The position numbers and the translations under genes are program-made. From Lewinella sp. LCG006 (GTDB lineage: Bacteria; Bacteroidota; Bacteroidia; Chitinophagales; Saprospiraceae): a DNA stretch of 64,000 bases. Numbering within the stretch: the first letter of the stretch is position 1; every line of letters begins with the position of its first letter. The notes beneath the pieces were generated by a model. It was not told the origin of the DNA. It searched no databases and saw nothing but the letters and a program-made list of their open reading frames with translations. Where the stretch lies: positions 4,062,501 to 4,126,500 of the forward strand of contig NZ_CP160680.1 of the NCBI RefSeq assembly GCF_040784935.1, given 5' to 3'. Below are positions 16,406-25,286 of the stretch, piece by piece.

Positions 16406-17092
16406 TTAATAGGCTTCTTTTAAGACCAGGAAAAGATAGGTGGTGCCAAAAGCGACAATGCCCTCTTCGGGGGAGTAGTAAACTTCAAAATAGCGGTTGC
16501 CCAATTCTTGTCGCTGATAGGTAACATTAGTGAATGTTCGGCCTCCCAAGGTGATGGTCCCCAGTTTTCTGCCCCCTCCACATGGTCGGTTGTTACTAAT
16601 ATCTACGGACAGGGTAGGTGCAACGATGTTGACATCACCATCATTAAATCCAACACCGCGTGCCTGGAGAAAATCTTTGGGTAGCACCTCGGGATTGAGT
16701 TGAGGATCTTGGCACAATTCGGGTTGTATGGCTACGATCAGCTTGGCACCAAGTTCAGTACAAACAAATTCGAAGTAGGCGCGATTGCCCGCATAGCGGT
16801 AATCTACAAACTCACCTGGTCGATCAGGATGAGGGAAGGTTTTTAGGTAACTGTATTCATCTTGCAGGATCGGCTGGTTCATCAGGAAGCTATAAGTGGT
16901 GCCTGCTGCTGATTCGAAAACAAGGGTGCGTTGCGTGAAATAGGGGGTGAAATCAGATATCCCTCCCGCAAAGGGAAAAAATCCCAAGCTGACCGTCTCA
17001 TTAGCAACAACTGGTGCCTGCCGGACAATGGGCTCGTTACAGGCACTAAGAAAAAAGAGCGGTAGCAGTAAATAGAGTAGTTGTTTGTTCAT
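16406..17092 (-). CDS. Putative lipoprotein, unknown function
   Basis: 228 residues with a lipoprotein signal peptide ending in the lipobox LSAC (Cys18). After the anchor there is no motif I recognise; the body is rich in beta-type sequence (VDISNNRPCGGGRKLGTITLGG, RTFTNVTYQRQELG). Probably exposed on the outer or inner membrane. It stands alone between two other minus- and plus-strand genes. Confidence 0.75.
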   Translation of the reverse strand: MNKQLLYLLLPLFFLSACNEPIVRQAPVVANETVSLGFFPFAGGISDFTPYFTQRTLVFESAAGTTYSFLMNQPILQDEYSYLKTFPHPDRPGEFVDYRYAGNRAYFEFVCTELGAKLIVAIQPELCQDPQLNPEVLPKDFLQARGVGFNDGDVNIVAPTLSVDISNNRPCGGGRKLGTITLGGRTFTNVTYQRQELGNRYFEVYYSPEEGIVAFGTTYLFLVLKEAY

Positions 17093-17250
17093 TGCAAGAA
17101 AGGTTTTCTGGAAGCGGTTCTTCTTTGTAATGAAGTTAGCACTAATTTGTTGAATTACAATTGATAATCTCCCGACATTTCCAGGGAGTTTTATCCCTTT
17201 ATCAGGCTATTGGTGAAAATTGGGTAGAAGGCATGGCCCCAAGCTTTAAC

Positions 17251-18180
17251 TTAATTTCCTTTCTTCCTTTTCCACCACGAGAGCAGGAGCACGCCACTGA
17301 TGACCAATACGGCACCAAGCCATTGCCAGCCTCCGAAGCTTTCGCCTAAAAAAACGGACGCCAGCATGATGGTGGAGATAGGGCCAACACTACTGATGAT
17401 GGATGCTGGTCCTGCGCCTAACCTACGAATGCCTTCGGCGACCATAAAACTGGGCAGCACGGTAGCCAGCATGGCCATGCCGAAGCAGTACCAATAAACG
17501 GGCGTGGGAAAATCGAAGAGGGCCCAGTGGTGCTGGATGCCGTGGTGGATGATGATGGCAAAGCAGGCGATGCTCATGGTGAGCGAATTGTAGCGGAGGG
17601 TACCCATTTTGGGTAAAAACTCGCCGCTACCCATCAGATAAATGGCAAAAGCTAGGGCACTGCCAAAGGACAAGGCTACCCCTCGCCAGAAAAACTCGCC
17701 CTGAGCCAGTTCTACCGATTGTGAAAATGCCAGGGCGATACCTAGGTAGGAGAGTAATACGGCGGCAGCTTCGCCCCAGCTGATTCGGCGCCTTAGAAAA
17801 ATGGCGGACAACAACAGCACCAGTGTTGGATAGGTAAACAGAATGAGCCGCCCCAAACTGGCCGTGAGGTACTGGAGCGACCAAAAGTCGAACAGACTGG
17901 CGATATAATAGCCCATGATGCCCAGCACAATGATTTGTGCCCACTGTTTTTGATTGAGCTGGAAATCGCTGGATTTTCTTTGTCGTTGACTGTAAGCTGC
18001 AGCTATCAGGAAAAAAGGCAGGGAGAAAGCCATGCGCAAGGCGACCAGCGATACACTATCGGCACCGTAGAGATAGGCCAGCTTGATAAAGATGGCCTTG
18101 CTGCTGTAACCAATAGCGCCCACGAAAACTAAGACGAAGGCGAGGCCTGTGGCACTGAGAACAAGTGTTTTGTCACGCAT
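17251..18180 (-). CDS. EamA/DMT-superfamily transporter
   Basis: 309 residues with about ten hydrophobic segments arranged as two EamA repeats (for example AFVLVFVGAIGYSSKAIFIKLAY at the start and GWQWLGAVLVISGVLLLSWW at the end, both in part). The P-x-x-x-L-x-G signature region is visible in each half. Members export amino acids, nucleosides or other metabolites; the substrate is unknown. A -7 box TACCTTTG (18185-18192) lies four bases before the ATG, suggesting a leaderless transcript. Confidence 0.88.
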   Translation of the reverse strand: MRDKTLVLSATGLAFVLVFVGAIGYSSKAIFIKLAYLYGADSVSLVALRMAFSLPFFLIAAAYSQRQRKSSDFQLNQKQWAQIIVLGIMGYYIASLFDFWSLQYLTASLGRLILFTYPTLVLLLSAIFLRRRISWGEAAAVLLSYLGIALAFSQSVELAQGEFFWRGVALSFGSALAFAIYLMGSGEFLPKMGTLRYNSLTMSIACFAIIIHHGIQHHWALFDFPTPVYWYCFGMAMLATVLPSFMVAEGIRRLGAGPASIISSVGPISTIMLASVFLGESFGGWQWLGAVLVISGVLLLSWWKRKKGN

Positions 18181-18184
18181 GGCC

Positions 18185-18192
18185 CAAAGGTA
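18185..18192 (-). promoter_or_regulatory. -7 element (TACCTTTG) of the EamA gene, leaderless
   Basis: Exact TAnnTTTG on the minus strand separated from the ATG (18178-18180) by GGCC only. A TTG within the T-tract of the preceding terminator, 22 bases upstream, could serve as -33. The same four-base gap is seen at the DEAD-box helicase gene. Confidence 0.45.
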
Positions 18193-18214
18193 GCAGTATC
18201 CTTTTTAGGAGAGA

Positions 18215-18250
18215 CAAAAAAGACGGCTGCAAATCGTATTTGCAGCCGTC
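18215..18250 (-). terminator. Intrinsic terminator of the TPR gene
   Basis: A 12-bp perfect stem GACGGCTGCAAA/TTTGCAGCCGTC (18222-18233 and 18239-18250), loop of five bases, followed on the minus strand by CTTTTTTGTC. It lies 33 bp after the TPR gene stop. Confidence 0.88.
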
Positions 18251-18282
18251 GAGAACAATTGATTAGACTAATTGAAGAAATT

Positions 18283-19020
18283 TTAGAAAGAGCATAAATC
18301 CAGGTGCTGCTGCTCGCTAGGCTGGTAGCCCAGGTGGCTGGCTCGCTCTAGATCGGCGCAACCATCAGGAAAATTATAAGTGAGGATTCTGGCGAGCCCA
18401 CGATTGTGCAACAACTCGGCAGAGGTACCGCGTTGGAGAGCCCAGTCGTAGTAGGCAATGGCCTCGAAATGATCTTCTTGTAAGAGCTGCAGATTGCCAC
18501 GCAATAAGGCGATGTCAGCTGGGGGGAGGTCTTGGTTATCCTCTAGCTGGTTGATTAAAGAGCTGGCCTGCATCAGTTTACCACTGGTTTTTAAATCATA
18601 GACGGTTTTGGTTGTTTCCTGCTGATCGGTTTCGGGAGGTAAGGTCGCCAGCAGGCGCATTTTGCTTGCTGGATTATTGAGGCTGAAGAGCATTACACTA
18701 TTGGGGCTGATAAGGAACGCTCGTTGTAGGTCACGCTCGGCTTCGGTGTTGCGGCCCATGCGCTGCTTGGCCATGGCACGCTTAAGGTAGGCAGGTGCCC
18801 AGTTGGGCCATTGTTCCACTGCAATATCGTAAGCTTGGATAGCTTCTTCCCAACGGCCTTGTCGTATGAGGTTGTCGCCGTCAATCAAGAGCTTGGTAAC
18901 ACCGTTACCGTAATTGCGTTGATCCGTACGTGCGTTGGAGGTGAACAGGTCAATGGGACTAATCTGGCTATAAAGTAAGGTACTACCAAGTAAAGCCAGA
19001 ACTAAGGTTATGATTCTCAT
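18283..19020 (-). CDS. Secreted TPR-repeat protein
   Basis: 245 residues: signal peptide (residues 1-19, ending LLYSQ), then tetratricopeptide-like helices (LIRQGRWEEAIQAYDIAVEQWPNW, AYLKRAMAKQRMGRNTEAERDL, both in part, and a later pair near DHFEAIAYYDWALQRG). TPRs mediate protein-protein contacts, here in the periplasm or at the outer membrane. Partner unknown. It is a single-gene unit with a strong terminator. Confidence 0.8.
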   Translation of the reverse strand: MRIITLVLALLGSTLLYSQISPIDLFTSNARTDQRNYGNGVTKLLIDGDNLIRQGRWEEAIQAYDIAVEQWPNWAPAYLKRAMAKQRMGRNTEAERDLQRAFLISPNSVMLFSLNNPASKMRLLATLPPETDQQETTKTVYDLKTSGKLMQASSLINQLEDNQDLPPADIALLRGNLQLLQEDHFEAIAYYDWALQRGTSAELLHNRGLARILTYNFPDGCADLERASHLGYQPSEQQHLDLCSF

Positions 19021-19112
19021 AGGAATAAGTTTAGCTACTTTTAGTGATAGTTTTACTATTGAACACTTCTGTTTACTTTTTGTTCATTATTTTATGATCA
19101 GAAAATAGACGG

Positions 19113-19703
19113 ATGCTCACCCAATTGGTACAGGAAATAGCGGCCCTTGGCTGGCTGGATTGGATCGTAACCATAACAGCTTTGATCTACGTAGTGCTTT
19201 CGGCGAAGAACAACCCCTGGTGTTGGCCTTTTGGGATTGTCAGTTGTACATTATGGGCCTATGCTTCGTATGGATATGGCTTGTATTCAGATGTATTGCT
19301 TCAAATCTTTTACGTAGTGATGGGGTTTTGGGGCTGGTACAATTGGCAAAAAGGCAGTGCGCAAGGTGGGGCAATGCCCATCAGTCGAATGACGCCGACA
19401 GCACATCTTTTGTATATTTCGGTAGGGATTGTTGCGGGCGGCCTACTTGGCTACCTGTTCAGCAATACCAACGCTGCTGCGACCTATTGGGATGCATTTA
19501 CAACTACTTTTTCGGTGTTGGCAACGGTAATGCTGGTGCGTCGTCAATTGGAAAATTGGGCCTACTGGATTGTTATTGATTTGGCCTATGCTGGGCTGTA
19601 TTATAGTCGCGGAGCCGTATTGTTTGCCCTGTTAATGATGGTTTATACGATTATAGCAGTATACGCTTTTGACACCTGGAAGGAGCAGTATAAAAGGCAA
19701 TAG
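19113..19703 (+). CDS. pnuC: Nicotinamide riboside/mononucleotide transporter
   Basis: 196 residues, about seven transmembrane segments. LSAKNNPWCWPFGIVSC and DVLLQIFYVVMGFWGWYNW carry the conserved Trp/Asn residues of PnuC, which takes up nicotinamide riboside for NAD synthesis by facilitated diffusion. LENWAYWIVIDLAYAGLYY matches the C-terminal conserved block. No kinase (NadR-like) gene is adjacent. Monocistronic. Confidence 0.92.
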   Translation: MLTQLVQEIAALGWLDWIVTITALIYVVLSAKNNPWCWPFGIVSCTLWAYASYGYGLYSDVLLQIFYVVMGFWGWYNWQKGSAQGGAMPISRMTPTAHLLYISVGIVAGGLLGYLFSNTNAAATYWDAFTTTFSVLATVMLVRRQLENWAYWIVIDLAYAGLYYSRGAVLFALLMMVYTIIAVYAFDTWKEQYKRQ

Positions 19704-19756
19704 TTATTTAGATTTGATCTAAATAAGCCTAATCTACAAACTTTGGATTTGACCCA

Positions 19757-19789
19757 TTGTCATTAAAACAAAGAACCTTTATATCTTTG
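19757..19789 (+). promoter_or_regulatory. Promoter of the nqr operon
   Basis: TTG (19757-19759) and TATCTTTG (19782-19789), an exact -7 match with a 22-base gap. The leader to nqrA would be about 95 nt. Confidence 0.55.
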
Positions 19790-19889
19790 TCGAGTTTTAA
19801 GACTCTATACTTGCATAAGTGACTGGTATTGAGTCGTTTAGTGAGTTTTTTGCGCAATTAAGCAGACCACACAAACGGTAAACATTACA

Positions 19890-21530
19890 ATGAAAAGTAT
19901 CCTCAACAAAGCTGTGCTGACCTTAGGTACGCTTTTTATGGCATTCGAGCTTTCGGCCCAAACTGAGGGAGCTAGCGGTTCCAATATCTTTATTTATACC
20001 CTGGTGGGTATTGCCGTGATTCTCTTTTTCGGTATGCTCATTAACGTCGCAGACAATCTGATTGGTATCGAAGCCAAGCAGAACAATATCGACGTAGAAG
20101 AAGGCGGACTGGCATTGATCCCCGGTTTCAAGCATCTTTTTGGTGGTAAAGTAGCGGATTATACCGCCAATGCCCCCGTAACAATCTTGCGCCGAGGCCA
20201 TGATATTCTGCTCGAAGGCGAAGCTAGCGGTGCAGTCAAAGTAGCTAGCGGTGTAACTCGCTACGCGGTACAACCCCCTAACTTCCGGGGGCTGCAGCCA
20301 ATTCCTAAGATGACTGTAGAAGTAGGTGCGTCGGTGAAAGCTGGTGACCAGATTTTCTTTGACAAGCAAATGCCAGATGTTGCTTTTGTAACGCCTGTCA
20401 GTGGCGAAGTGATCGAATTGAACCGTGGGGCCAAGCGTGCCATTACGGAAATCGTGATCCTGGCTGACAAAAAGCAGGAGTACCGTACATTCAATCAGCC
20501 AGACTATAAGACGGCCGATCGCGAGACGATCCTCAACTTTATGAAAGAGAGCGGTGGGTGGTCTTTGCTACGCCAGCGTCCTTATAATACGATTCCTAAT
20601 CCTGAAGTTACGCCACGCGATATTTTCGTAAGTACCTTTGACTCTGCTCCTCTTGCGCCGGATAGTGCGGTAATAGTAGCGGGCCAGGAAGCTGCTTTCC
20701 AGGCGGGTATTGATGTTTTGGCTCGGTTGACGGATGGTCAGGTACACTTGGGCCTTGATGGTCGTGGTGAGACGGCTCCTCCGGCAGCATTTACGGAAGC
20801 AAGCAATGCTTCCAAGCGTTACTTCAAGGGCAAGCACCCAGTAGGTAATGTAGGTGTGCAAATCCATCACACTGCGCCAGTTGGTGGCAATGATGTGGTT
20901 TGGGTATTGGGTGTTCAGGAAGTAATTACTTTGGGTAAATTGTTCCAGGAAGGTCGTTTTGATGCTTCACGGGTAGTTGCCCTGGCAGGAGCAGAACTGC
21001 AGATCCCTCATTATGTACGCACTTATCCAGGTGCCAATGTAGGAGAACTACTCAAAGGCAACCTCAAGCAGGATCACGTTCGCTATATTTCTGGCGACGT
21101 ACTCTCCGGTGAGCAAAAGACGCCTAATGGTTACCTCAACTTCTATGATGACCAATTGACGGTGATCAAGGAAGGAGATTACTACGAAATGTTCGGTTGG
21201 TTATTGCCATTGAGCCCACGGCCGACCATTTCTAATACTTTCCCCAACTTCCTCTTCCCGAAGGTGAAGTTTGAAGCAGATACCAATACCCACGGTGAAA
21301 AGCGTGCATTTGTAGTGACCAATGCCTACGAGCAGGTGATGCCGATGGATGTTTACCCCCAGCAGATTATGAAGTCAATTCTGGTCAATGATATTGAGCG
21401 GATGGAAGGCCTCGGTATCCTGGAGCTGGTAGAAGAAGATGTAGCACTTTGCGAGTTTGTATGTGTATCCAAGCAGCCTCTCCAGCAGATTTTGCGCCAG
21501 GGCTTGGAAACCATGCGTGAGCAAGGCTAG
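19890..21530 (+). CDS. nqrA: Na+-translocating NADH:quinone reductase subunit A, with N-terminal membrane extension
   Basis: 546 residues, about 95 more than usual for NqrA (about 450). The extra N-terminus contains a signal-peptide-like segment (1-23, ending LSAQ) and a transmembrane helix (33-51, IFIYTLVGIAVILFFGMLI). The NqrA core starts near residue 97 (TILRRGHDILLEGEA) and shows PPNFRGLQP and the SGEVIELNRGAKRA strand. NqrA is the peripheral subunit near the quinone site. This is the first gene of a complete six-gene operon. The ATG at 19890 is the only start that keeps the hydrophobic segments, and the promoter spacing supports it. Confidence 0.9.
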   Translation: MKSILNKAVLTLGTLFMAFELSAQTEGASGSNIFIYTLVGIAVILFFGMLINVADNLIGIEAKQNNIDVEEGGLALIPGFKHLFGGKVADYTANAPVTILRRGHDILLEGEASGAVKVASGVTRYAVQPPNFRGLQPIPKMTVEVGASVKAGDQIFFDKQMPDVAFVTPVSGEVIELNRGAKRAITEIVILADKKQEYRTFNQPDYKTADRETILNFMKESGGWSLLRQRPYNTIPNPEVTPRDIFVSTFDSAPLAPDSAVIVAGQEAAFQAGIDVLARLTDGQVHLGLDGRGETAPPAAFTEASNASKRYFKGKHPVGNVGVQIHHTAPVGGNDVVWVLGVQEVITLGKLFQEGRFDASRVVALAGAELQIPHYVRTYPGANVGELLKGNLKQDHVRYISGDVLSGEQKTPNGYLNFYDDQLTVIKEGDYYEMFGWLLPLSPRPTISNTFPNFLFPKVKFEADTNTHGEKRAFVVTNAYEQVMPMDVYPQQIMKSILVNDIERMEGLGILELVEEDVALCEFVCVSKQPLQQILRQGLETMREQG

Positions 21531-21583
21531 ATCAGATTAAGCTAAAGAATTAAGATTAACAATAACTCAGTATACTCGATAAT

Positions 21584-22939
21584 ATGAAAAAGGCACTGCT
21601 CAATTTCTTCGAGCGCATCGAACCGGACAAGGCAAAGTCGCCGCTTTTGCACACCGCTTACGACGCTTTTTTCACCTTCGCTTTTACTCCTAATACAGTT
21701 ACGGCTAAAGGAGTACATATTCGCGATGGTATGGATTTGAAGCGCACCATGGTGACCGTGGTCGTAGCGCTCCAGCTCCTTTACGTTTTTGGCACCTATA
21801 ATATCGGTAACCAGCATTTCCATGCTTTGGGAATGTACACCGGTACTTTTGAAGCCATTCACCTTAAAATATTCTACGGACTGGTAAAGATCCTCCCGAT
21901 CTTTGTGGTTACTCACCTTGTTGGTCTGGGAGTTGAATTTTACTATGCTGCCAAGAAAGGTCACGCTGTAGAAGAAGGGTTCCTGGTTTCTGGTGCATTG
22001 ATTCCGCTAATCATGCCTCCTGATATTCCATTATGGATTCTTTCTATTGCCATCATCTTTGCGGTGGTTATTGGTAAAGAAGCTTTTGGTGGTACGGGGA
22101 TGAACATCTTGAACATTGCTTTACTGGCACGTGTGTTCGTTTTCTTTGCTTACCCTACTTACATCTCTGGTGATGAAGTATGGATTGCTGGTATAGAAAA
22201 AGTAGGTGCTGGTGCTTATGCAGGCCAGGAATACGGTGGTATTTACGGTATCCTTGACAGTATCTTCGGTGCCTTTGGCTGGGCTACTTTCGGTGAGGGC
22301 AAGCAAGCTGTTGTAGATGGCTTCACCGGTGCTACTCCGCTAGGCCTTGCTGCTAAAGGTGGTTGGGCAGCTGTGACCGAGCATTATTCGGTAAGCGATA
22401 TGTGGTGGGGACATATCCCTGGTTCTATTGGTGAAACGTCTAAGCCATTGGTACTTATTGGTGCTTTGATGCTTATACTAACAAAGGTAGCAGACTGGCG
22501 TATCATGGTTTCAGCAGTAGTAGGCTTTGTCTTGTGTGGTTTGATGGTAAATGGTATTGCACCCGATACTTTCGGACCTGAGACTGCTGGTGTTTTCAAA
22601 TTTATGGCGGTGCCTTGGTACTACCACTTCTATATGGGTAGCTTCTTCTTCGCGATGGCGTTTATGGCTACTGATCCGGTTACCGCAGCTTCTACGGCGA
22701 CGGGCAAATGGATTTACGGATTCTTCATCGGCTTCATTGGTCTGATTATTCGTGTCCTGAACCCTGCTTATCCCGAAGGATGGATGTTGGCGATTCTCTT
22801 CATGAACGTCTTCGCTCCGCTGATCGATCACTATGTGTTCGAAGCTAACGTAAAACGCCGTGCTAAACGGCAGGTAGCGTTGGCAAAAGCACGAGTAGAG
22901 GCAGCTCCAGCAAGTGCCACAACTGTAACTGCAGAATAA
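21584..22939 (+). CDS. nqrB: Na+-translocating NADH:quinone reductase subunit B
   Basis: 451 residues, multi-span membrane protein. It carries covalent FMN on a threonine in the motif seen here as GFTGATPLG (near residue 250), and riboflavin and ubiquinone are bound in the known complex. About ten hydrophobic segments are visible. The Ala/Lys-rich C-terminal tail is longer than typical. It follows nqrA by 53 bp. Confidence 0.93.
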   Translation: MKKALLNFFERIEPDKAKSPLLHTAYDAFFTFAFTPNTVTAKGVHIRDGMDLKRTMVTVVVALQLLYVFGTYNIGNQHFHALGMYTGTFEAIHLKIFYGLVKILPIFVVTHLVGLGVEFYYAAKKGHAVEEGFLVSGALIPLIMPPDIPLWILSIAIIFAVVIGKEAFGGTGMNILNIALLARVFVFFAYPTYISGDEVWIAGIEKVGAGAYAGQEYGGIYGILDSIFGAFGWATFGEGKQAVVDGFTGATPLGLAAKGGWAAVTEHYSVSDMWWGHIPGSIGETSKPLVLIGALMLILTKVADWRIMVSAVVGFVLCGLMVNGIAPDTFGPETAGVFKFMAVPWYYHFYMGSFFFAMAFMATDPVTAASTATGKWIYGFFIGFIGLIIRVLNPAYPEGWMLAILFMNVFAPLIDHYVFEANVKRRAKRQVALAKARVEAAPASATTVTAE

Positions 22940-22951
22940 AAAACAATATGA

Positions 22952-22981
22952 CGGTAAGGCGGCCATCTTGTCGCTTTACCG
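22952..22981 (+). other. Intercistronic hairpin between nqrB and nqrC
   Basis: CGGTAAGGCG and CGCTTTACCG form a 10-bp stem (one G-U) with a 10-base loop. No T-run follows, so it is more likely an RNA-stability or processing hairpin than a terminator. Confidence 0.4.
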
Positions 22982-23004
22982 AATTGTTATAAATAAAAAA
23001 TACA

Positions 23005-23760
23005 ATGGATAAGAATAGCACGAATTACGTTTTAATCTTTGTCCTTATCATGACGGTACTGGTAGCCTTTTCGCTGGCAAGTATTCGTCAGGTGACCAAA
23101 GCCAAGGCTGATCAGAACGAAGATATCTTCAACAAGCGCGCAGTCCTTGCTGCGGTAAACGATTACCTAGGCATGGGCGAAGGTGTTGGTGCAAACGACC
23201 TGACCGACGACCAAGTATTGGAGATCTTCCAGAACAAAGTGCAGCAGACCGCTATCAATACCGAGGGCCAGGAAGTAGACGGCGTAATGGCCGAAGATAT
23301 CGACATGGCTAAGGAGAAGAAAAAGGATGTGAGCGAGCGCGTACTCCCTTTGTTCAAGTACGCCTACGAAGGCAAGAATTTTTACATCCTTTCCGTACGT
23401 GGAAGTGGACTATGGGATGAAATCTGGGGCAATATTGCACTGGAAAGCGACCTGAATACCATTGCTGGTGCCTCTTTTGATCACAAAGGGGAAACCCCTG
23501 GTCTGGGTGCGGAAATCAAGGACAATCCTACCTTTTCGGCCAACTTTAAGGGCAAAGAGATTTTCCGTGACGGAAAATTTGTTTCGGTTAAAGTACGCAA
23601 AGGAGGAGCGCAGGATGATACCTACGAAGTAGATGGCATCTCTGGTGCTACCGTAACCGGAGACGGAGTGGATAAAATGCTAGAAACGGGTATTGCCTTG
23701 TACTTGCCTTACCTTGAGAAAATCAAGGGAGGAAGCATGGAATCTATGCTCCAGCAGTAA
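23005..23760 (+). CDS. nqrC: Na+-translocating NADH:quinone reductase subunit C
   Basis: 251 residues: one N-terminal transmembrane helix (residues 7-25) then a periplasmic FMN-binding domain. The covalent FMN threonine is in DGISGATVTGDG near residue 215. In the NQR complex this FMN passes electrons across to NqrB. Third gene of the operon. Confidence 0.93.
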   Translation: MDKNSTNYVLIFVLIMTVLVAFSLASIRQVTKAKADQNEDIFNKRAVLAAVNDYLGMGEGVGANDLTDDQVLEIFQNKVQQTAINTEGQEVDGVMAEDIDMAKEKKKDVSERVLPLFKYAYEGKNFYILSVRGSGLWDEIWGNIALESDLNTIAGASFDHKGETPGLGAEIKDNPTFSANFKGKEIFRDGKFVSVKVRKGGAQDDTYEVDGISGATVTGDGVDKMLETGIALYLPYLEKIKGGSMESMLQQ

Positions 23761-23807
23761 GTCCTATATTAATCAAGAAATTAACAATTCAACCAAAAAG
23801 CGATACA

Positions 23808-24539
23808 ATGGCTGAGGTGAAAAATGTGGAAGAAGTAAAAGAGCCTTTATTCGGCAAAGTCGAAAAGAAGCTCATTACCGATCCTCTCAACGATAATAAC
23901 CCAATCACCGTACAGGTATTGGGGATTTGTTCTGCCCTGGCAGTAACATCTCTGGTTTACCCATCGGTAGTCATGTCGATTGCGGTAATCTTTGTAACCG
24001 GATTCTCCAGCTTGTTTACCTCCTTACTGCGTAATGCGATCCCTAAGCCGGTGCGTATGATTGTGCAGTTGGTAATCATTGCTACCCTGGTGACCTTTGT
24101 AGAGATGGCACTGAAGTACTTCAACTATCCTGTTTACAAGCAGCTTTCGGTATACATCGGACTGATCATTACGAACTGTATCGTAATGGGTCGTCTGGAA
24201 GCGTTCGCAATGGCCAACAAGCCGTGGCGCTCTTTCGTAGATGGTATCGGTAACGGTATCGGCTACGGTGCTATCCTGATTGCGGTAGGTGTGGTACGGG
24301 AAATTTTCGGTAAAGGCACGCTCTTTGCGGGTAGCCCCATCGAAATGAAACTGATCGGCGCCAATGCAGGTAACGTAGAATATTTGATCAATACGGCTGC
24401 CGAGTCTGGTATCGGTAGCTGGTTTGGTTGGTATACCAACAATAACCTGATGGTATTACCAGCGGCGGCGATGTTTATCATCGGGATCATGATTTGGATC
24501 CAGCGCAGTTACAATACGAAGCTGGTCGACGTATCTTAA
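23808..24539 (+). CDS. nqrD: Na+-translocating NADH:quinone reductase subunit D
   Basis: 243 residues, six transmembrane segments. CSALAVTS and NCIVMGRLEAFAM contain the conserved cysteines that in NqrD/NqrE hold the intramembrane Fe centre. It is about 35 residues longer than classic NqrD, due to a hydrophilic N-terminal stretch. It follows nqrC by 47 bp. Confidence 0.92.
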   Translation: MAEVKNVEEVKEPLFGKVEKKLITDPLNDNNPITVQVLGICSALAVTSLVYPSVVMSIAVIFVTGFSSLFTSLLRNAIPKPVRMIVQLVIIATLVTFVEMALKYFNYPVYKQLSVYIGLIITNCIVMGRLEAFAMANKPWRSFVDGIGNGIGYGAILIAVGVVREIFGKGTLFAGSPIEMKLIGANAGNVEYLINTAAESGIGSWFGWYTNNNLMVLPAAAMFIIGIMIWIQRSYNTKLVDVS

Positions 24540-24646
24540 TTCACAAAGTTTAGTGATGCGATTGCTTTTTTCCTATTTGTGTAAAAATGGGAAACGAGCA
24601 GAACAAAACTTCCACTTTTAAAATTTATGTTCTCATGGGAGAATTT

Positions 24647-25249
24647 ATGAATATCTTCATCAAGTCGGCCTTTATCGAAAACATGGTATTGGCCTACTTC
24701 CTGGGTATGTGTTCTTACCTGGCGGTTTCTAAGTCAGTGAACACTGCTTTTGGTCTGGGACTTGCCGTTATCTTCGTACTGGGGGTAACCATGCCGATCA
24801 ACTGGTTGATCAATGAGTACCTGTTGAGTGAAAATGGCCTTTTTGGTCAGGATTTGACCTTCTTGCGTTTTATTCTCTTTATTGCGGTGATTGCCTCTAT
24901 GGTACAGCTGGTAGAAATGGTGGTGGAGAAGGTTTCTCCCGCGCTTTATTCTGCTCTGGGGATTTTCCTTCCGCTGATTACGGTAAACTGTGCCATCCTT
25001 GGTGGTTCCCTCTTTATGGTATCACGGGAGTATAACCTGAGCAATTCTATCGCCTTCGGTTTGGGAGGTGGCTTTGGCTGGTTCCTGGCAATTATTGCCA
25101 TTGCAGCGATTCGCGAAAAAATCCGTTACTCTGATGTACCACCTGCTCTTCGCGGACTGGGAATGGCCTTCATCCTGACCGGATTAATGGGGATCGCATT
25201 TATGAGTCTGATGGGGATCGACCCCGCAGTATTTGCTGGTCCTAAGTAA
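24647..25249 (+). CDS. nqrE: Na+-translocating NADH:quinone reductase subunit E
   Basis: 200 residues from the ATG at 24647, which matches the usual NqrE length and the conserved start MNIFIKSAFIENMVLAYFLG (20 residues). An upstream ATG at 24587 would add 20 hydrophilic residues. GGGAG sits 7 bases before 24647. Conserved cysteines occur in GMCSYLAVSK and VNCAILGGSLF. NqrE pairs with NqrD in the membrane core. Confidence 0.9.
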   Translation: MNIFIKSAFIENMVLAYFLGMCSYLAVSKSVNTAFGLGLAVIFVLGVTMPINWLINEYLLSENGLFGQDLTFLRFILFIAVIASMVQLVEMVVEKVSPALYSALGIFLPLITVNCAILGGSLFMVSREYNLSNSIAFGLGGGFGWFLAIIAIAAIREKIRYSDVPPALRGLGMAFILTGLMGIAFMSLMGIDPAVFAGPK

Positions 25250-25286
25250 GGATAGGCATATTTAGTGAACTGACAATTTATATCTG

